Source of the DNA: Nymphaea colorata
Taxonomy: Eukaryota; Streptophyta; Magnoliopsida; Nymphaeales; Nymphaeaceae
Direction of reading: 5' to 3'
Length of the DNA stretch: 64,000 nt
NCBI RefSeq assembly: GCF_008831285.2
Contig: NC_045145.1
Location: 15,578,040 to 15,642,039, forward strand
Made by a program: the position numbers and the translations under genes. The notes under the pieces were generated by a model. That model saw nothing but the letters and a program-made list of their open reading frames with translations. It had not been told where the DNA came from and ran no database searches. Shown piece after piece: positions 51,898 through 63,599 of the stretch. Within the stretch, counting starts at the first letter, position 1. Each line of letters starts with the position of its first letter.

Positions 51898-51903
51898 CAC
51901 GTG
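51898..51903. promoter_or_regulatory. G-box (CACGTG) upstream of the hydrolase gene
   Basis: A perfect palindromic CACGTG within GCCACGTGTA, about 450 bases upstream of the hydrolase ATG. G-boxes bind plant bZIP and bHLH factors. Functional status is unknown; GCCACGTGT is also close to an ABRE core. Confidence 0.4.
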
Positions 51904-52167
51904 TACTCTTTGCGAATAAAGAACTTTCGGGAGAAGAACAAACAGGAAGACTCTTTCTTCTCCACGCCGCATCACGCCACGCGTCAGCAAGCCACATGTC
52001 TTCTCCTTGACCGTATTACGCACGATCCACCCGGACGCTACCCCTCCTCTCTCCTTTTCCTTCTTCCTCCTCCTCCTCCTCCTTCCTTCGACGGAGCCAT
52101 CGTTTCGATTTTCGGGTTTCTCTCTCTTGCCATCTTGCTTCCTGTTCTTGTTCTTCCTTTTGAGTGC

Positions 52168-52317
52168 ATGGTACCTTTACGGCGGACTAGCAGGTTTACT
52201 CCGGCGAGTTGTCTCGTGCACAGTGTGCAATGGCGTGAAAGAACGCAGAAGGCGAAGGAATTTCGAGTTGGTGGTGGCCGTGGTAGTTTCTTTTTTTCTT
52301 TTGTTTACCGTTTTTAG
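52168..52317 (+). promoter_or_regulatory. Upstream ORF in the hydrolase leader
   Basis: A 49-codon frame begins at the ATG in GAGTGCATGG (G at -3 relative to A is absent, G at +4 present) and stops at 52317, 26 bases before the main ATG at 52344. A second minimal uORF, ATG GCG TGA, lies inside it at 52230-52238. If the transcript starts upstream of 52168, as the CT-rich leader suggests, these would reduce or regulate main-frame translation. Confidence 0.4.
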
Positions 52318-52343
52318 TGTCGGGAAACGGAGTCGGGTTTTAG

Positions 52344-55300
52344 ATGGAGGACAGCACGGTGTTGCCTTCTCCCTCATTATCGCCGTCGTCATCGACGTCG
52401 CCGGAGTCGCTCATTCTGACCTCAGGCGCAACTGTCCGCGTCAATGCCCTGCTTTCCCTGCGGTCTCTGCGGACCCTGCTCGCCTTCCTGAACGCTGTTC
52501 TCCTGTTCCTTCTCGTGCCATTCCTGCCGCGGAGCCGGCGTTCGTCGCCGGCGATGGAGAGGCCCAAGGACGAGAGGAAGCAGAGACAGGAGGCCATCAT
52601 TGGGACCGGTGGCGGAGCGGTGCCGGCTGTTCGGGTTCCGGTTGCACTGGTTCCGCGCAGGCTCGCGGCGGCAGTGTCGCTCGAAGGAGAGGTTTCCAGC
52701 AGACGGGCGCTGGCGATCAGGAACGTGAGGGACGATGAGAGCTCGGAGAGTATCCGGGAGTTCAGCTTGTTCGCCACCGGTAGGGGCGAAACTTTGTTCA
52801 CGCAGTCGTGGACGCCGGCCTTTGCTAAGACGAGGTGAGGGTTCTTTCGGAAACATTATGAACGAGTTAGAAATAGAAAGATGTTGCTCTGGCTTGATTT
52901 TTTCATCTCTAGCATGATTTTTGTTTTCACTTGGTATCTAACCTCACATTCTAACACGTTTGATTCTTCGTAGAGATAAAGAACGCGATGACGAAACCAA
53001 GTAAATGAATTGTTCCTTCCCAATCTTTTTCTTTCTTGTTTTCCGTTGAGAAGTTTAAAAGTATAACAATTCCTGGGCCTACTTCATCTCTCACTTTTCC
53101 CTTCCTTTGTTTGTTGACAATCTACGCGATGATCATGATGACCATCGATCCGAAGAAAAATCAATATGTGTTTCAGTTCACCCTCTGTCTATTGGTTGAG
53201 ATGGTTGGGGTCTGTAGGGTGATTTATGCAGGGAATGGTGCTCATGAAGCTCGTTCACTTCACTGAAGCTCCATGAGTAAATCGCACACAAGTTGAATTA
53301 TATTATTGACAAATGAGCCATTCTAAATTTAATATCACACCTCACTTTATTGGCTATTCCTTTTCTATGATAAATTCATGATTGAACCTACTACTGGTTT
53401 GTAAATTGATTAGGTGAGGGATGTCTCATTCATTTTAGGGATCCAAATTAACTGTTTTTACCTTTACTATTTTTTCTGGATTTATGAGCTTGCCAGCCTT
53501 CATGGGCCTTTTTCTATTGAACAGTTTGCTGGATGAGGTTGTGAAAGAAAATTGAGGTTTTGGGGGGGAGGTAGCCTTATAATGAAGTCCTAACCATCAA
53601 GACAAACTTTGGTTGGCACCATTTTCTGTTTAAGATTCACGTCTAACATCTCTGATATCCAGCGCTTCATTATTTCATTATCAATAAAGAACCACACCAG
53701 CAGTTCATTCCTTCCACATCATATGAAACACATCTCTTGGAACAGGCTCTCAAAGTTCACCGAACCCAAGGGTGTTTCTGCAAATGCAAAAAAATGGCAG
53801 AGGTGGGGGCACGACCAGTCCCAGCGATCTCAAGAAGCAAATTTTCTAGTTCACATATTATTTTGTTTTTTTTAATTTATAGAAAATATTTTATACCGAT
53901 GCATGCTTTCTTTTTTTCCTGGGGAAGCCTGGATGTTCAGTCAAGGGCCACGGTCTATTATCCCTGCCCAGTTACGGACTCCTTCTGCGCACCAAAATGT
54001 GCAATCCTCTGAATATGAGAAATTCAAGTCATGAAATGAAATGGGCTTCATATGCTGAAAGGGTGGGCCTGTTTTCCTCAGATGATTTTCTCTGTGCCAT
54101 GAAAGAGATGCTGCAATCTAATGATGTCACATGCCAGGCCAACTGATCTCATGTAGATTGTTCTTCTAAGTTCTTATACGTCATCTTCTGTAAATGGTGA
54201 AAAAGACTTGTTTGTTTCCATAGCTCATCTTGTAAAACCCTTAATTGAAATTAAGGGGTTAATCATCATGCTTACACGACCATATATAATCTGTTTTTTG
54301 CCTACTTAAACGTCTTTAGGTTGCTAGTCTTCCTCATGAATTTTTCTGCTTATTGTGTTTCCTATTGAACTTGCTAGTTGGGTTGTCTCTCTCTGTTTTT
54401 AGTTTGATGGGCGAACACTAGTGTGGGTCCTGTAATATAGACTAATTTACTTGTGATTTACAGATGCATATAGACACTAAGAACATATCGCCTGTTGAAT
54501 GGGGTTCATACATATGCATTTTGTGTCTTTAACCCTTCCTTTAGCTCATCGCCTTTTGGTCTTCCTGGAATGGAATCCTTTTTAGATATGTGATTTACCT
54601 AAACAGTCAGATCTTAGAAAGCTGCACATAGGATCTTCTAATTGATGTGCATTAGTTACATAGCCCAAATCTGAGGGATCAGTTACGTTTATTAGTTCAA
54701 GTCTCTTGTGATGAAACAAGACAAATTTCATAGTCATTCTAGTCTTCTAGATTTTACAGTATGAAGGGCTTATGTTCTTTCTTGTTTTCCTCAGGGCCTT
54801 GGTCATTATCCTACATGGCCTTAATGAGCACAGGTGGATATTTTCTTCTTTCTGCTACTAAGTTTTGCTGCCTACAATATTATTTAAGCATGTACTCTAG
54901 CCTGATTGTCGGTGTGGCTTAACAGTGGCAGGTATAGCTTCTTTGCGAAAAAGTTGAATAGCAACAGCTACAAAGTTTATGGTATGGACTGGACAGGTAT
55001 ATTGGCAGCCATCATGTTTATTCTTTGTGCATATTAGTATTTTTTTAACATAGATTACACTTGCATTGTACCTTGGAATTGAATCCAAGGTACTGCTCGT
55101 GCTTCTACTTCATAGATTGGTGAACTTTATGAAAGAGCAACTTCAGTTATGCAGGAAGTAATTGTCCCATAGAAGTTTTTAGCATTTTACCCCTTGTTTT
55201 TTGTGATCATTGCGTTGAAATACTAAGCCTGAACTCCGAGCTAAATTTTGCATCAGACAGTTATTAGATTGCACGGGTGAGTAAAGGAACCCTTTCTAGC

Positions 55301-58300
55301 AAAGAGATATCAAGCATGGATTCAGCCTAGTGTGTGGCATTCTGCCATCCCTGAGCTCTTGAGCAAAAATGAAAGAAAAATGAATTTGGCAGGATCAAGG
55401 TGGAGATGGCTTCATTGGGTAGTCCGAGATTCACATTGGCTGTACCGATCAGTTAGACTTGATTACTGCTGTCAACAATAGCAGCAGTCATCATGTGGGG
55501 GAAAGGTAGTGCTTCAGTTGATCGGTACCTTGGTCTCTATTTGGTTAGGGCATTGGGTTCATGAATGACTTTGTTAGTTTGTTTTAACTTTTAACCTTGG
55601 AGAATTTGTTCTGGAATCTGGATGAATCAAGTTAAGATTCACAATCATGTTTACAAAAATGTCATGCAAAAGGTGCCTTGAAGCTGTTAAATGAACAGTG
55701 CCCGGCCACTTGGCTTGGTACATAGCACATATGGTACTATTATGTGGGATTGATAGACTGAGTTGGTTCCCATGTTATGGAATATTTTATGTACCAAATT
55801 TGGAAGAAAACCTGCCTGGTTCACTTACGCTTACCTACTAGAACTTGTTTGATAGATTGTGTAACATAGTGGGAAATTGGTTTTTTGTTTTGTTGCTTGC
55901 ATTTTTAGGTGGCCAGTGGTTCAATTACTCTCACTGTTTTTTTAAGATAAATAATTCTTTGTTTAAACCATAGTCACATATAACATCTTGGAGTTTCAAA
56001 CGGCGAGGTTTTTACGACAATCTTGAAAAATGTGGGAAAAAACGGTAAAATTTAAAAAATCTTAAAAAAATTCTTAAAAATTAGGAAAAAATAAAATAAA
56101 TGAGAAACTAATAAGTCAACAAAAATCAGAATCAGAATCGAACTAATGCATAAATCGGAATCGAACTAACGCATAAATAACATCAAGTTTATAGCCCTCA
56201 TGGCTTTACAACTATAAAGTAGAAAACTGACATACAAATGCAACTGAAAACAAAAACTTGAAAGTTGAAACTAATCGATTGAAAACAAAAAACTAGAAAC
56301 TAACAGACATAAACAAAAAGTAGAAACCAACAAACACATTACTTACCTCAAAATGTCCAACGCACATATGCAAATGGATTGAAATGCTAACGGAAATCCT
56401 ACTTGAGCATGCGAGCGTGGTTGGATGTAGCTGTCGTAGGTCTGCACGGTGCCGGAAGATGGGCTGGGCACTGGAAGATGCACCAGTCCGTCGGAGGTTT
56501 AATGTTGCTGTGATGCAAAAGATGCTGGTCTGCTCCGCTGGTGAGTTTGATGTCGGAAACCTCGCCGGAAATCGCAAATCGCCTGGATTTAAAGTTCCCA
56601 AAATCTGAAAACCCTAACCCTAAAAGAGCATCAATACCCCCTTTGTTGAAATGTTTTTAACTTCACCCCCTTTGTTGAAATGTTTTTAACTTCACCCCCT
56701 TTGTTAAAATGTTTTAGTCTTACGTTTTATTCATTTTCTACCCAAACTACCATTTAAAATTTTTCAAAATTACAGTTGATGCGACTTGCCGAAATAAAAA
56801 TTGTCGTTGTAAGAAAGACGCAAAAAAATGCGTTTTTACGTGTCGTTTTTTCATTTTTTTTTGAAAAAATGCGTTTTTTCCCGTTTTGTTTGGCATTTAA
56901 TTTTCCCTCGTTTTTTTTTTTTTGAAAATAACGCGTTTTCTGTGACTATGGTTGCCTTTAAGCAAGACCGCTCAGGATCAGATGAAGCTTTTGGTGGCTC
57001 GTCTCAGGTCCCAGCGAGCACCAGTAGGTATGGCCAGCTTGAATATCAGGCATGCTGCTTACTTTTATTCAATAATAAAAGTAATGTTAAAATACTTTGA
57101 ATACACCCTATTATTGGACTTCTCCTCCTTTTTTATTTTTCTTTTCATTTTTGACTGTCCTAATCTTGGTTATTGTTTTCCCCATATGCCAATGCAAACA
57201 TATACATCTCCTTGTTCTTTTTTTGTCTCTGTCAAAGTTTGCTGTTGATAGAAGGTGTTGGAGTGAGATAGAAAATGATTTCTCTAAGAGATCTCTGGTT
57301 TTGCACTTGATCGTTTTAAAAGGCATGTAGACATAGGCAATTTCATAACCAAGCTTTGATAAGCCAAAACCTTTGTAGTTCAGGCTTAATTGAGCTGAGG
57401 GGAGATTATAGGCCTTCCTTTTTTAGCTGATATAACTGAGACAGATGGCCTTTCTATACTTAACTGTTTAGTTTTTATATAAGGTGCATGAAAGCAAGAT
57501 TCTGGTCATATTTCTCATTTATATTCAATTAAATTTTATTTTCTAGGACATGGTGGGAGCGATGGCTTGCATGGTTATGTTCCATCACTTGATAATGCAG
57601 TCAATGATTTGGTATGTCTGTAATTTCTACCACAGCAATTTGATGTTTATGGTGTTCACAAACTTTAGTTTCTTGTGTGCTTGATGTATTTCCAGAAAGC
57701 ATTTCTGGTGAAGGTAGTTGTGGACAACCCAGGCCTTCCTTGCTTTCTCTTTGGTCATTCGACTGGTGCTTCCATCATTCTGAAGGTAAGCTTCCTTAAG
57801 AAGACAATTTATACAGCATCTTTGTACAGATTGAAAGGTTGAATTTTGAGTGGTTTCATTTTCCTTTCCACTCACTAATTCAAAAAATTGCTGTTTGCAA
57901 CAAGCATTATGAAGGCAGTTCTTGATCCAAAAGTGGAGAATGTTGTTGAAGGAATCGTAGTAACGTCTCCTGCTGTGCGAGTCCAACCATCCCATCCGAT
58001 CTATGGTGTAAGCACTTGATTATGCATATATGTGCACTTCCTTTGGAACTTTGAAGTCATATCAGCATGGACAGTCCTTTATGTTTCTGCTGACCACATG
58101 GCTGCGCTTATAGTTCATCACCAAAAGGAGGGGACCTTGATCCCCTGGTGTTCAATAGGAGACCAAAACAAGCCATATTCATGCACATCTGTTCGTGGAC
58201 ATAATGCTATTGCTTAACACCATTGCCTTCGCTTGTTGAGTTGCTTACTTTGTCTTCCTTATCAACCTCAGGTAATTGCACCAATTCTTTCCTGCTTATT

Positions 58301-58673
58301 ACCAAGGTATCAGATTGGTGGTGCAGACAAGAAAGGACAACCAGTTTCTCGTGACCCGGAAGCACTGATAGCAAAGTACTCTGATCCTTTGGTTTACACT
58401 GGTTCCATCAGAATTCGGACAGGGTGTGAAATACTCCGAGTAACATCATTCTTGCAAGAAAACTTAAAGAAAATCACTGTTCCATTTTTAGTTCTACATG
58501 GCTCTGCTGATACTTTGACAGATCCAAGTGCATCTCGAGCTTTGTATGAGGAAGCATCCTCGGTAGATAAAACCATCAAACTTTATGAAGGCTTTCTGCA
58601 TGATCTACTGTTTGAACCTGAAAAAGACCTTATAATGAAAGACATTATTGATTGGCTCAACTCTAGGTTGTAG
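52344..58673 (+). CDS. Alpha/beta hydrolase of the monoacylglycerol lipase / caffeoylshikimate esterase family (7 exons, 416 aa)
   Basis: Serine hydrolase of the plant MAGL-like family, whose members hydrolyse monoacylglycerols or caffeoylshikimate. Exons: 52344-52834, 54795-54833, 54926-54996, 57547-57611, 57696-57785, 57915-58007 and 58272-58673; all GT-AG and in phase, 417 codons with the stop. The N-terminal 160 residues are specific to a subgroup: Ser/Pro-rich, a hydrophobic segment at about 42-61 (LRTLLAFLNAVLLFLLVPFL) that may anchor it in a membrane or act in plastid targeting, then a basic stretch. The catalytic core has the oxyanion motif LHGLNEHSGRY (170-180), GMDWTGHGGSDGLHGY (196-211), nucleophile Ser244 in GHSTG, Asp363 in HGSADTLTDP and His393 in GFLHDLLFEP. 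GHSTG rather than GHSMG fits the At1g73480/At1g18360-like branch. Exon 2 is only 39 bp. Intron 3 (2.55 kb) carries a transposon. Substrate cannot be fixed from sequence. Confidence 0.95.
55969..56950. mobile_element. hAT-like element in hydrolase intron 3 carrying a gene-like exon
   Basis: The left end CATAGTCACATATAAC and the right end (reverse-complemented CATAGTCACAGAAAAC) are inverted repeats; 10 bp are perfect and 13 of 16 match. Adjacent left sequence (GAGGTTTTT, then ATTAGGAAAAAATAAA, then GAGAAACTAATAAGT) parallels the MITE at 17824. The middle (about 56340-56620) is richer in GC and, on the minus strand, looks like a first exon: a leader with CCCTAACCC, an open frame, and a donor GTAAGTAATG near 56345. 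A 29-bp tandem array lies beside it. No target duplication is left. Confidence 0.6.
56637..56715. repeat. 29-bp tandem repeat, about 2.7 copies
   Basis: CTTTGTTGAAATGTTTTTAA starts at 56641 and 56670, with a third diverged unit at 56699; the units are joined by CTTCACCCC. It sits inside the intronic transposon, next to the gene-like fragment. Confidence 0.85.
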
Positions 58674-59990
58674 TTACTACTGCAGAGTTGGTGAAACTGG
58701 AGTGCAGTCGGCAGGATGCTGGTGTTTGCAACTGCCACTCTGCACGAGAACTCCAAATCCAGTAGCTGGTAGATGCTAACAGGAACTTTAGGTTGTAGCA
58801 TTGAAGTGGTGTGCTGTTAATTTGCAGCCACGCTTTTCTTTTGCAGATTTTAACAAATTAGTTTGGTGGTACTGAGGTAAACTTTGCGCCTTGGCAGGCC
58901 TTTGAAACTTGACCATCTTATAGAGCGGCAGCAGTCAAGAAGATGGTGCTGCTGGGCAACTGTTAATATTTTGGTGTAAAAGTAGGAACTGTATGTTTAT
59001 TATTTAAATTGCTTTTGTGCTGCTATGGTTTACAAAACAAAACTTGCTTCAAGCTGACAAAGCGCTATGCTGCCACGCTGAAATATTAGCACAATTAAGC
59101 ATGTGCCCAGCTTTCGGCTAGCTTGAGTTATGAGCACGGAAATCCTACTGGCTACAATGAGGTCTGCTGTACCTAAGCAAAAAAGTCATTTGTTTTTTTG
59201 AAGGAAATTACCCCGTCGGGCCCGTCCGAATGTGGCTTTTGCAGCTAGTAGCCGATGGGCATATCAGCTCCTGTAAGAACTACTGCAGTTGTTTTGGCAA
59301 CGAAAGGAATCTTTTCACATTTTGAGCTTCTGCAAATCTTTTAGTACTTTGTTTTGTGGTTGCTGGTATAGAGACCGAGAGTAATGCTCGCTTTAAATTT
59401 CTTCTAGTGCCCATAGAGGTAACTTCATTTGTTTAATCAATTCGAGATTGAGTTGAGAATGTATAAAAAGATTGTGGAAGAAAGGCCCAGCATTTTGTTC
59501 TCAAGCGGCATCTGTTTCTGCCAATCTGCGGTTGCACCTGGTTAGAGCGAAGCTTGATTATGTCGCGTCGACAAGACAACCACAACTTTGAAACAGAGAG
59601 TACCCAGGACCAGGGAGCCTTGGCTCCTCGTCAAGCCAAACATACAACTTTGGTAAGGAAAGTTAGATGAGGCTGTCAACAGGTAGAGACGAGATTTTGC
59701 CTCCTTCATTGTTGAGGATTTCATTGTGGAGTTATCTATCCAACCTAATTAGCAGAAGCATTCATGCTCACATTCCCTGAGTTTTGCCTTGGCTAAAATG
59801 CAGCCCTATCAGATTATGCCAATAAAGATCTACTTCGGGTGTGGAACTGTTGATGTTTTTTAACTTTAACGTTTCCAGTCACACACCAAACCACGTGAAT
59901 AGACAACTACAATTTTTATTTCCTTTTTGGTCGTACCATTATACTTTAGATGGACAATTAACTTGAACACCATAAAGGTGAAATCCTTTT
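58674..59990. other. 3'UTR and spacer after the hydrolase gene
   Basis: The first 300-350 bases are the likely 3'UTR; the AT-rich stretch near 58996-59012 could hold the poly(A) signal, but there is no perfect AATAAA. No further gene is visible to 59990. A 60-codon minus frame at 59542 is unremarkable. Confidence 0.4.
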
Positions 59991-59991
59991 A

Positions 59992-60101
59992 GGGGTTGTT
60001 TGGCAATAGTATTGTTAAGGTCTCATGAATGCGTTAATACATTGTTACAATGTTCCATGAATCTATAAGATAGTAACAGTTATTGTTACCAAATGACCTC
60101 C
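59992..60101. mobile_element. Small MITE, 110 bp (TTTGGYAAYA family)
   Basis: The left end GGGGTTGTTTGGCAATAGTA and the right end, reverse-complemented, GGAGGTCATTTGGTAACAAT form imperfect inverted repeats. No coding capacity. Related ends occur at 36539, 51195 and 63480. No convincing target duplication. Confidence 0.55.
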
Positions 60102-60109
60102 TAATTACT

Positions 60110-62440
60110 TTTGGTGCTCTTAGACTTTTTCATAGGCTGTTGTCTTGGACAGTTCTTCTGTCCAAAGTGCTTGCACGTCATGACCGGCCCTCTCACATTA
60201 AAGCACGTACCAGTGGCGTGTTGGGTCCCCCAAATATGCATGCCAACACACGGAAATCAGATACATATATACATACATGCATATATTCAAACATACGTAC
60301 ATATATGGTATATACACATGTATGTACATACAGACGGTCCAAAGGTTGAAGATCAGAATTCAGGGACAAGTTACCTGTGGAGGATGAATGGGAAGCAACG
60401 GCCTACACCTAGCTCTTCATTTTCTGCTCATCTAAGGCATTCAAGAGCAATCCACATGAGAGCAAGGACCTGACTGTGCTGGTTCATTTCCTCTGAGTGG
60501 AGCAGGAGATTGTGTTTCATTTTGCAGTTGGTGATGCTACAGTGTCTTGCCGGGTGAGATCAACTGGGCTTATAATGATCCAAGTTGCATTAGCATACAA
60601 AAGAAACGACCGAATCATTATATTCAAAACCAATCTATTACTTTATGCTGCATAATTGCCAATTATTGATACATCCATCGAAGACAAGCCGAGTCGGACG
60701 AAGCTTCTGGATTGCCTAAAATCTATATTATATCTCCAAAAAAGTGATCTTGGCGTTTTAACAATTAGACATGTATATATATATATATATATATATATAT
60801 GTGATGAATACGTTGTTTTTATCTTTTGGAAATTATGAAGGGTAGGAAAACGCAGGGAAGTTGGAGCTCGTAACTTCTACATGAAGCGAGTACCACAAGC
60901 ATCATTCAACTAAATAAATAAATAAGGCATAAGGAAGCTGAACCGTCAATAAATGCACATGACGCTTATAGTAATGAAGAACTCTGTTTTCTTATGAAAG
61001 GATCTTTTTATTTGTAAAGAAGGCAAAGGAAAATGATATCATCGATATGATCTTCCCAAAGCCAGCAAATGTAGAAGGGGGAGCTGACTGTCTCTGTATC
61101 ATGACAAACCATGGCCGGACTCTTGTGCGCATTCTATTTTATATTGTCGGGAGGCATTTTAAATCTTTGTTGCAGTGGAAGCCTGAGGAGAGCTTTTCAG
61201 TCCGATTGGTTTTGTGGTTTGGTATGATTATCATTTGAACATTTTGAAACCAATAAAAAATTTCGCAACAGTACAAAGAAACATGGCTGTCATCCTCTTT
61301 CACTTGTCATGTTCATGGGCAATAGTAAACTTTGCAGATGAATTGAGAGGAAAATACAACTGTATATTAAGGTCGAGCATCAACCATGAAATTCTGATCA
61401 CTTGTATTTAAACATATTGGGATGTAAATTAAACAAAATCTTTTAAACATACTGAGATGTAAATTAAACAAAGTCTTTCCATACATCCATGATAAAATAT
61501 ATACTACAAACATCAATTATTTCAGTCAGATGAACTAAAAAGGAAGCGTCCATGATAATTTGTGAATCAATCAACCGAGTCCCTCATGGATTTGACAACA
61601 CACATCCTTCACCAGGAACAAGAGAAACTGCAATAATAGAAAAAGTTTTTCACTTTCCATAGGAGATCAAAGTAAACCATCCTAGCTGAGCCTTTACATT
61701 GATCCTTGGCCGTACCTCCATCACTTTCACTCCCATGCACGCGCGGCCTAGACACATAGACATGCATATGTGCATACAAGCACATGCACACACACACACA
61801 CACACATCCATGCTTGATCCTGCTCGATGACAGAGACAGTGCAATAGCATTACTTCTGCCAGTTATATGTATTGTATGAATCTTTTAATGGGACCATCTT
61901 AACTTTTTCGTTTTCGGTTTTACTGTAGATGATGGCCCATAACGCACAAAATACGGTCGGAAGAAAGCAACCAAATCGTTAGGTGGGATTACTGTTACTA
62001 TACGAGTGCAATACGTCACAACATTTCCGAAGGGAAAAAAAGAAAGAAAACTACAATCCCAAGAAGATTAGGATCGTAATACTTTTCACTTGTGTCTGTA
62101 TCTTGTGTATCATATCAGTCTTTATTTATTACGTTTTCTTTTTTTGACATGATCTCCATATAAACCCACTGCATAGATGCGTTGCTTCACGACGCATTGA
62201 AATTATTAAGAAAGTTCATGTTATTGGATGACATCTAGATTTGCATTTCAATTTTTTTATAGCTTTCGATATCCCTTGCCCACTGGAAGGGTCGTGAAAT
62301 TATTGACACAATTTATTTTATTACATGACATGTGAATATGAATCTAGAAAAGTATGGAGTACTCTAAAGGGCATAAAATATTGTAGCAAAGTACTCTGAA
62401 ATTAAAATTATTTGCACAAGCCTCCTGGATAAATTTCATC
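60110..62440. other. Gene-free spacer
   Basis: No supportable gene. Contains an AT microsatellite (60771-60800), an AC run (61790-61806), ATACAT/TACATA repeats at 60260-60330, and a short direct repeat near 61406-61480 (GATGTAAATTAAACAAA twice). ORFs through these are translated simple repeats. Confidence 0.45.
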
Positions 62441-62444
62441 TTTT

Positions 62445-62585
62445 GAGTCAGTGTAGTTCGGTTGGTTGGGCTGATGGGTCAATGAAAGGGCAGGTCACCA
62501 GTTTGATTCTCATGGGTGCTATTTCTCTAAATTGTAAACGATGATAATTACTACGATTGAGTTGAAGATTGTAATCTGTATGTTC
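62445..62585 (+). mobile_element. tRNA-derived SINE copy B
   Basis: Begins near GTGTAGTTCGGTTGGTTGGG, which resembles a pol III A box, with GGTCACCAGTTTGATTCTC as B-box-like motif about 45 bases later, the spacing of a tRNA-derived promoter. The 3' part (CTCATGGGTGCTA, then ATTGTAAACGATGA) matches copy A at 8862-8990. A cloverleaf tRNA cannot be folded from it, so it is not a tRNA gene. Confidence 0.55.
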
Positions 62586-63125
62586 ATTTAGAACCCAAAG
62601 AAACCCTAAATCTTGGAGGCAGGAAGAAGGAAGGAAGGCTTCAACTTCTTCGGGCTATCTCTCCACTCTACCAACTAAAACATATGTTATGGTATCTAAA
62701 CGAGTGATCATGTGTTTTATTGACCAAAAATTACCAAAGTGCCCGTAGTAGTTAAATAAAAAATCCTGTTTCACCTTATAAAATTACGAAAACGGGGCTC
62801 ATTTTAAAACGTAGAAACATACAATCTCATGTTAATAACATAACATGCCTTCATCCACCACACCACACCACACCATGCAGCGTTCATGGTTAGTGAACAG
62901 GAGCTTGAAGTGAAGGGCTATTTTAGCCAACCAAAACATGAAGAAAAGTTTGGTCTTTTTTTTTTTCGAAGCATTTAATTCCTTGAAAATTAAAATTTTG
63001 CTGTATTTATTACGTTGGCTTCTAGTCACCCCTTCTAATATTTAATCTCCTTAGTGGAGAAGACATAATTGATGAACAAATTAAGATGATGATCCAAGGG
63101 CTAGCAGTTGAAATGAGAAGCATCC

Positions 63126-63332
63126 ATGGGGGATAAGGTGGATGTTAATATTCATGCAAGAGAATTCGTTGTTGAGAGCTCAACAAAATCAGTCTTTCCC
63201 ATGATTGTTGATAAGTTGGATATTAATATTGACCAGAAAGAATATTCACATGACAAGAAGATCCTGCGGCTCCAAGTCAGACATGACACTGAATTGACGG
63301 CCGATCTCATCTCAATTTCCCTGCCTTGTTGA
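63126..63332 (+). CDS. Hypothetical 68-codon ORF
   Basis: ATG-initiated, with a loose internal repeat (KVDVNI near residue 4 and KLDINI near residue 30). It has no recognised domain, signal peptide or neighbouring exon, and the upstream frame closes with TGA just before the ATG. Codon use is AT-rich, as in the surrounding spacer. Most likely a chance frame or a remnant. Confidence 0.12.
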   Translation: MGDKVDVNIHAREFVVESSTKSVFPMIVDKLDINIDQKEYSHDKKILRLQVRHDTELTADLISISLPC

Positions 63333-63479
63333 TTGATTGATTTTATTTGTTTATTTATTTTAATATTGGCTCGTGTTTCAACGCTTGAAATCTGTGCAAG
63401 TTAACATGCTCGGGTTGAACACACCATAACCTAACGAGGAGAAAATGGATAAATATTTTTTTTTCTCGTTTTGTTTTCC

Positions 63480-63588
63480 GACTGTTTGGTAATCAGCACA
63501 ACTTATTACTATTTCATAAGTTTAAGACATATTTATAAAACATTATAACACAAGTGTTTCATCAATAGTGACTATTGCCAAATAGGTA
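63480..63588. mobile_element. Small MITE, about 109 bp (TTTGGYAAYA family)
   Basis: The left end GACTGTTTGGTAATCAG and the right end, reverse-complemented, ACCTATTTGGCAATAGTCA are imperfect inverted repeats. Length and ends match the element at 59992-60101. AT-rich interior, no ORF. Confidence 0.5.
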
Positions 63589-63599
63589 GTGTAACGCTT

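Noticed and set aside
52007..52738. 243-codon plus-strand frame overlapping the hydrolase start
   Set aside because: It lacks an ATG at its listed start, runs out of frame with the recognisable hydrolase exon, and is explained by high GC content.
1874..58673. The four genes as a functional cluster
   Set aside because: Their roles (organ polarity, lipid-droplet protein, stress hub, lipid or phenylpropanoid esterase) are unrelated and they lie 4-35 kb apart, so shared location is best read as chance gene order.
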